The notes beneath the pieces were generated by a model. The model did no database searches. It worked only from the letters and a program-made list of their open reading frames with translations, and was not told the DNA's origin. DNA of 32,809 bases from Verrucomicrobiia bacterium (GTDB taxonomy: Bacteria > Verrucomicrobiota > Verrucomicrobiia > Verrucomicrobiales > Akkermansiaceae): contig JAUIJB010000045.1 in NCBI GenBank assembly GCA_030430455.1, positions 1-32,809 of the forward strand, written 5' to 3'. Each line of letters starts with the position of its first letter. Position 1 is the first letter of the stretch. The position numbers and the translations under genes were made by a program. Of the stretch, positions 30,801-32,809 are shown piece after piece.

Positions 30801-32606
30801 GGCACCCTCACCTTCCGCAGCCCGGGCGGCAACCTCGGCGCGCACTTCGAGTTCAACCTGATCGACGGCTACCTTTCGCCCGGAACCTACACCCTGGTCG
30901 AGGGCGGCTCGGGGACCTCGGCTCCCGGCAGCCCCGCGTTCACCCACAACCTGCCGTCCGGCACCCGCCAGAGCTTCGACCTGCTGCGCTCCGGCGGCGG
31001 TTCGAACGACACCTACGTCCGCCTCCTTGTCGGCGGCAGTTCGTCCGACCTGACCTGGACCGGCTCGACCACGACCTGGGACATCGCGGGCGCCACTCCG
31101 TGGAGCGGTGGAGGCGGTGGCGACAACCGCTTCTACAACCTCGATCGCGTCCACTTCACTGACAGTGCCGCGAGCCGCTTCGTCGAGATGACCGGCTCGC
31201 TCGAACCGCAGTTGCTCGAGGTTTCCGCCGGCGGCGACCCCTACTTCTTCTACGGCACGGGGGCGCTCACCGGGCAAGCGTTGCTCATCAAGGACGGCGA
31301 CGGCACCATGCAGTTGGCCAACACGGGAACCAACACCTACACGGGCGGCACCTTCATCCGCGGCGGGAACCTCACGCTCGGTTCGTCCGACGTCGGGCTC
31401 GGCTCCGGGGCGGTCCACCTCGAGGGCGGAACGATCGCGCTGCCGAACACCGCGACCTTCCTCGACAATTCCTTTCATGCCACCGCCGACTCCGCGATCG
31501 CGTCCACCTACGGCGGAAACTCGACCATCGTCGACGACTACGCCGCGACATTCTCCAGCAGCGGATTCCCGACCCTCGACCTTTCCGGCGTCGACGGGAT
31601 CCTCAGCATCAAGGGCGCCATGGACGGTTTCTCCGGCACCCTCGACTTCGCCGGGGGATCGGGGATGCTGCGGCTGAACTCCGGCTCGAACGGGGCGGAG
31701 GACGTCAACTTCGGCAGCGCCGCCGCCCACTTCGCCCTCGGCAGCGCCGGGGCGACCCTGACCAACCGCAACGGCGACAAGCTGATCGAGCTCGGCGCGC
31801 TTTCCGGCGGCCCCGGGACCCACCTCAACGGCCGCCAGTCGGGCTCGGGCAACACCTCGACGACCTACCGCATCGGCGCGCTCGGGATCGACACCTGCTT
31901 CGATGGCACCATTTCGAACGGGGGCGACCTTGCCGGAGTCGACCTGGTCAAGGTCGGCAGCGGCCGGCTCTGTCTGGGCGGCAGCTCGGACTACCCGGGG
32001 GCCCTCTTCGTCGAGGCCGGCACCCTCGCCATTCCCGGCTCACTCGGCATCAGCGGCTCGGCCGAAGTCGAAGGCGGCGCGGTCCTCGACCTCGACGGCG
32101 GCACCCTCGACGCCGAGAGCCTTCGCATCGCCCCCGGCGCGACCCTGCTCGGACCCGGCACGCTGCGCGGCGAGTTGTCGATCGAGGGGATGCTCTCCTG
32201 CACCGGCGGCACGCTGGTCCTCGACGGTCGCGTGATCAATGACGGCGTGGTCCGCCTGACGAGCGCCGCGCTGCTTTCCACCACCGACACCTTCTACAAC
32301 AACGGCGTCCTCGACCTCCTGACCGCCGAGGGCGAGGTCCCCGCCAACCTGGTCAACACCGGCATCGTGATCGACTCCAGCGGACTCGAGATCACCTCGC
32401 TCGGCATCGACGGCGACGACTTCGAGTTGACGATGATGACCTACGAGGGTCACGACTACCAGCTCTGGTGGTCGCCCGACCTGAAGCCGGATTCGTGGAA
32501 TCCCACCGGCCCGGTGGTCGCCGGGGACGGCACCGAGAAGCCCTTCAGCGACCCCGGTGGCGCGACCCACGGAGCCCGCTACTACAAGGTGGTGGTGACC
32601 CCCTGA
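27870..32606 (+). CDS. Large secreted pectate lyase-like protein with autotransporter-associated strand repeats
   Basis: A 1578-residue exported protein. The signal peptide (1-18, LALLLIALTGSTLA) is followed by a pectate lyase-like right-handed beta-helix (~20-400): FPGAEGFGGHATGGRGG, VTIAGQTAPGDGIGLKDG, NCILRNLRVRHGKGG and SIVDHLSMQFSTDEN. A calcium-type motif DSDLDGMPDSWE (~417) and an Ig/cadherin-like domain (~470-570) follow. The remaining ~1000 residues contain autotransporter-associated beta-strand repeats such as NGTLTLSGANSYSGNTAIWE (~874), GTMQLANTGTNTYTGGTF (~1145) and LCLGGSSDYPGALFVEAGTL (~1366), and two TWTG...W modules (~574, ~1061). It ends in YYKVVVTP with neither a beta-barrel nor a PEP-CTERM anchor. 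The start ATG at 27870 gives the signal peptide. Confidence 0.85.
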   Translation: MLPRLALLLIALTGSTLAQIPAFPGAEGFGGHATGGRGGDVYTVTNLNSSGPGSLRYGVENAPSGGRTIVFAVSGYIPISYNSDTRNQTLRIVRDKVTIAGQTAPGDGIGLKDGRILMTGDNCILRNLRVRHGKGGGAGDCLNIDSSAGNSIVDHLSMQFSTDENISFFSSTLDDFTLQYSVSAWGLESHNAGGLWDLEDGSCHHSLWAHHKTRNPKARPYGLLEWVNNVTYDWGIGFIMGDSSTPAPWKANVIGSYFLSPPGYTDGTAIEKARIDRNGNPNFSLHLDDCLHDSDGDGQLDGTDKGYGIVQGSAWVPGNNYNEGDYVYVRADTPFAGAGGNIAIDADDPLTAYKKVVSKAGAVRMSANYSGPLRDEVDTLLFENVVNQVHSRISDENQLPVSNEGFGTLNSTAPPLDSDLDGMPDSWESALGSDPNGQDHNTVFGSTAGTFFPPGTPTGYTYLEEYLHYKSIPHGVLARNTAAKTSSITIDLRKYTGGFADSASFTIGGITNGSVQQFAANGTTPSGSGPVVTFTPTVDFSGRAGFDFTVDDGSSWTQRMALLVTVAALPRDITWTGGLGGNSWDTTTTNWEESGGSPTTFNDGDNALFDDQGNPATIPISGTRSPNSVTVTGSQDYRFSGPGSLAIATSLTKASDTTLTLDTTVTSASGTLLNGGITTINDGGNIAGGPIQFTGGATLNDDTGSDYFTLAPDIEVDAGATGNLELSSRCTLSGSLSGGGTFNIFSPSTLGTEGRAYLDGASAGCTGSVNLSGGATAPGNGGRIAFRALSGNFDGFPSARVNLAGIDLFTQNYSFGNTYSFGELSGDANSRIRGAYNDSGVTALTAGQLGTDSEFAGTISDGMPSATEFSKYGNGTLTLSGANSYSGNTAIWEGELRVTGSLGSTDVFVGDGATLSGSGPMGDLLTAQDGSTISPGDHPGEAGTMNTANGFELKAATMRYDLSGNPASGNDKIENAAGTLTFRSPGGNLGAHFEFNLIDGYLSPGTYTLVEGGSGTSAPGSPAFTHNLPSGTRQSFDLLRSGGGSNDTYVRLLVGGSSSDLTWTGSTTTWDIAGATPWSGGGGGDNRFYNLDRVHFTDSAASRFVEMTGSLEPQLLEVSAGGDPYFFYGTGALTGQALLIKDGDGTMQLANTGTNTYTGGTFIRGGNLTLGSSDVGLGSGAVHLEGGTIALPNTATFLDNSFHATADSAIASTYGGNSTIVDDYAATFSSSGFPTLDLSGVDGILSIKGAMDGFSGTLDFAGGSGMLRLNSGSNGAEDVNFGSAAAHFALGSAGATLTNRNGDKLIELGALSGGPGTHLNGRQSGSGNTSTTYRIGALGIDTCFDGTISNGGDLAGVDLVKVGSGRLCLGGSSDYPGALFVEAGTLAIPGSLGISGSAEVEGGAVLDLDGGTLDAESLRIAPGATLLGPGTLRGELSIEGMLSCTGGTLVLDGRVINDGVVRLTSAALLSTTDTFYNNGVLDLLTAEGEVPANLVNTGIVIDSSGLEITSLGIDGDDFELTMMTYEGHDYQLWWSPDLKPDSWNPTGPVVAGDGTEKPFSDPGGATHGARYYKVVVTP

Positions 32607-32692
32607 GCGCGGGGGTACATCGCCCCGGCGGACATAACCTCCTCGCGGCGGGACGAAGCGCTGAAAGGGTGGCTGTCTTCCCCACTTCACCC

Positions 32693-32809
32693 ATGCCGAT
32701 GCTCTCCAGAACCCTCCCCATTCTCCTTCTCGCCGGCAGCCTGCAGGCCGCCCTCGAGCTCGTGCCACCGTCTCCGGAGGCCTTTCCCCTCGTTGCCGAC
32801 GGCAGGGCG
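32693..32809 (+). CDS. N-terminus of a secreted protein, cut by the window edge
   Basis: Thirty-nine codons are visible, running off the right edge. They begin with a signal peptide (MPMLSRTLPILLLAGSLQA), then ALELVPPSPEAFPLVADGRA. The start may be the ATG at 32693 or the one at 32699. The gene lies 86 bases after the pectate lyase gene on the same strand and is probably part of the same polysaccharide-degrading block. Too little is present to name a family. Confidence 0.6.
   Translation, partial: MPMLSRTLPILLLAGSLQAALELVPPSPEAFPLVADGRA

Noticed and set aside
32610..32627. CGGGG/CCCCG hairpin after the pectate lyase stop as a terminator
   Set aside because: The stem is short, the loop is eight bases and there is no T run, so termination cannot be supported.

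Overview
The window is GC-rich bacterial chromosome, most likely from a Verrucomicrobiota/Planctomycetota-type bacterium. This rests on gene content only: a DUF2231 membrane protein ending in a planctomycete-type CxxCH cytochrome domain, a secreted PQQ-type beta-propeller beginning with a WPAWRGP motif, a large secreted pectate lyase carrying autotransporter-associated strand repeats, a GDSL/SASA esterase, and a REP-associated tyrosine transposase amid GGGACAGGTCACC repeats. No rRNA, tRNA or CRISPR array was recognised.

Layout. (1) 1-2040: the 3' end of a coiled-coil/membrane protein gene, then a complete IS4-family element with 22-bp perfect inverted repeats. (2) 2075-5940, minus strand: a two-gene YbbA/YbbP-like ABC system. 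(3) 6165-14060, minus strand: a tightly packed run that may be one or two operons. In transcription order it encodes a thioredoxin-fold protein without CxxC, a PQQ-like propeller, a chorismate-lyase-like protein, a halogenase-like flavoprotein, a GT4 glycosyltransferase, a hotdog thioesterase, a half-size DMT/EamA-like membrane protein and a PaaK-like acyl/aryl-CoA ligase. (4) 14202-15979, plus strand: gatC and gatA. (5) 15998-18234, minus strand: the DUF2231-cytochrome c protein, a small membrane protein and a YmdB phosphodiesterase. (6) 18314-21630, plus strand: an AmiC-type amidase, an NAD-dependent epimerase-like protein and an unrecognised anchored protein. (7) queD on the minus strand, diverging from a GT2 glycosyltransferase and a methyltransferase. 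(8) 23665-25608: a RAYT transposase gene flanked by oppositely oriented repeat copies. (9) 25609-32809: a secreted pectin/rhamnogalacturonan block.

The most interesting reading is metabolic. The chorismate-lyase-like gene retains the three landmark residues of UbiC (R79, L119, E178). It is followed by a flavoprotein with the halogenase WxWxIP motif and a Lys in the catalytic position, then a glycosyltransferase, thioesterase and aryl/acyl-CoA ligase. This looks like a chorismate-derived aromatic acid being activated and decorated. About 11 kb away, a GT2 resembling the glycosyltransferases of aryl polyene/flexirubin clusters sits beside a methyltransferase. No ketosynthase, ACP or dehydratase is in the window, so a link to an aryl-polyene-like product is a hypothesis. 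The final block (an esterase fusing two carbohydrate-deacetylating domains, then a 1578-residue pectate lyase) points to extracellular pectin breakdown.
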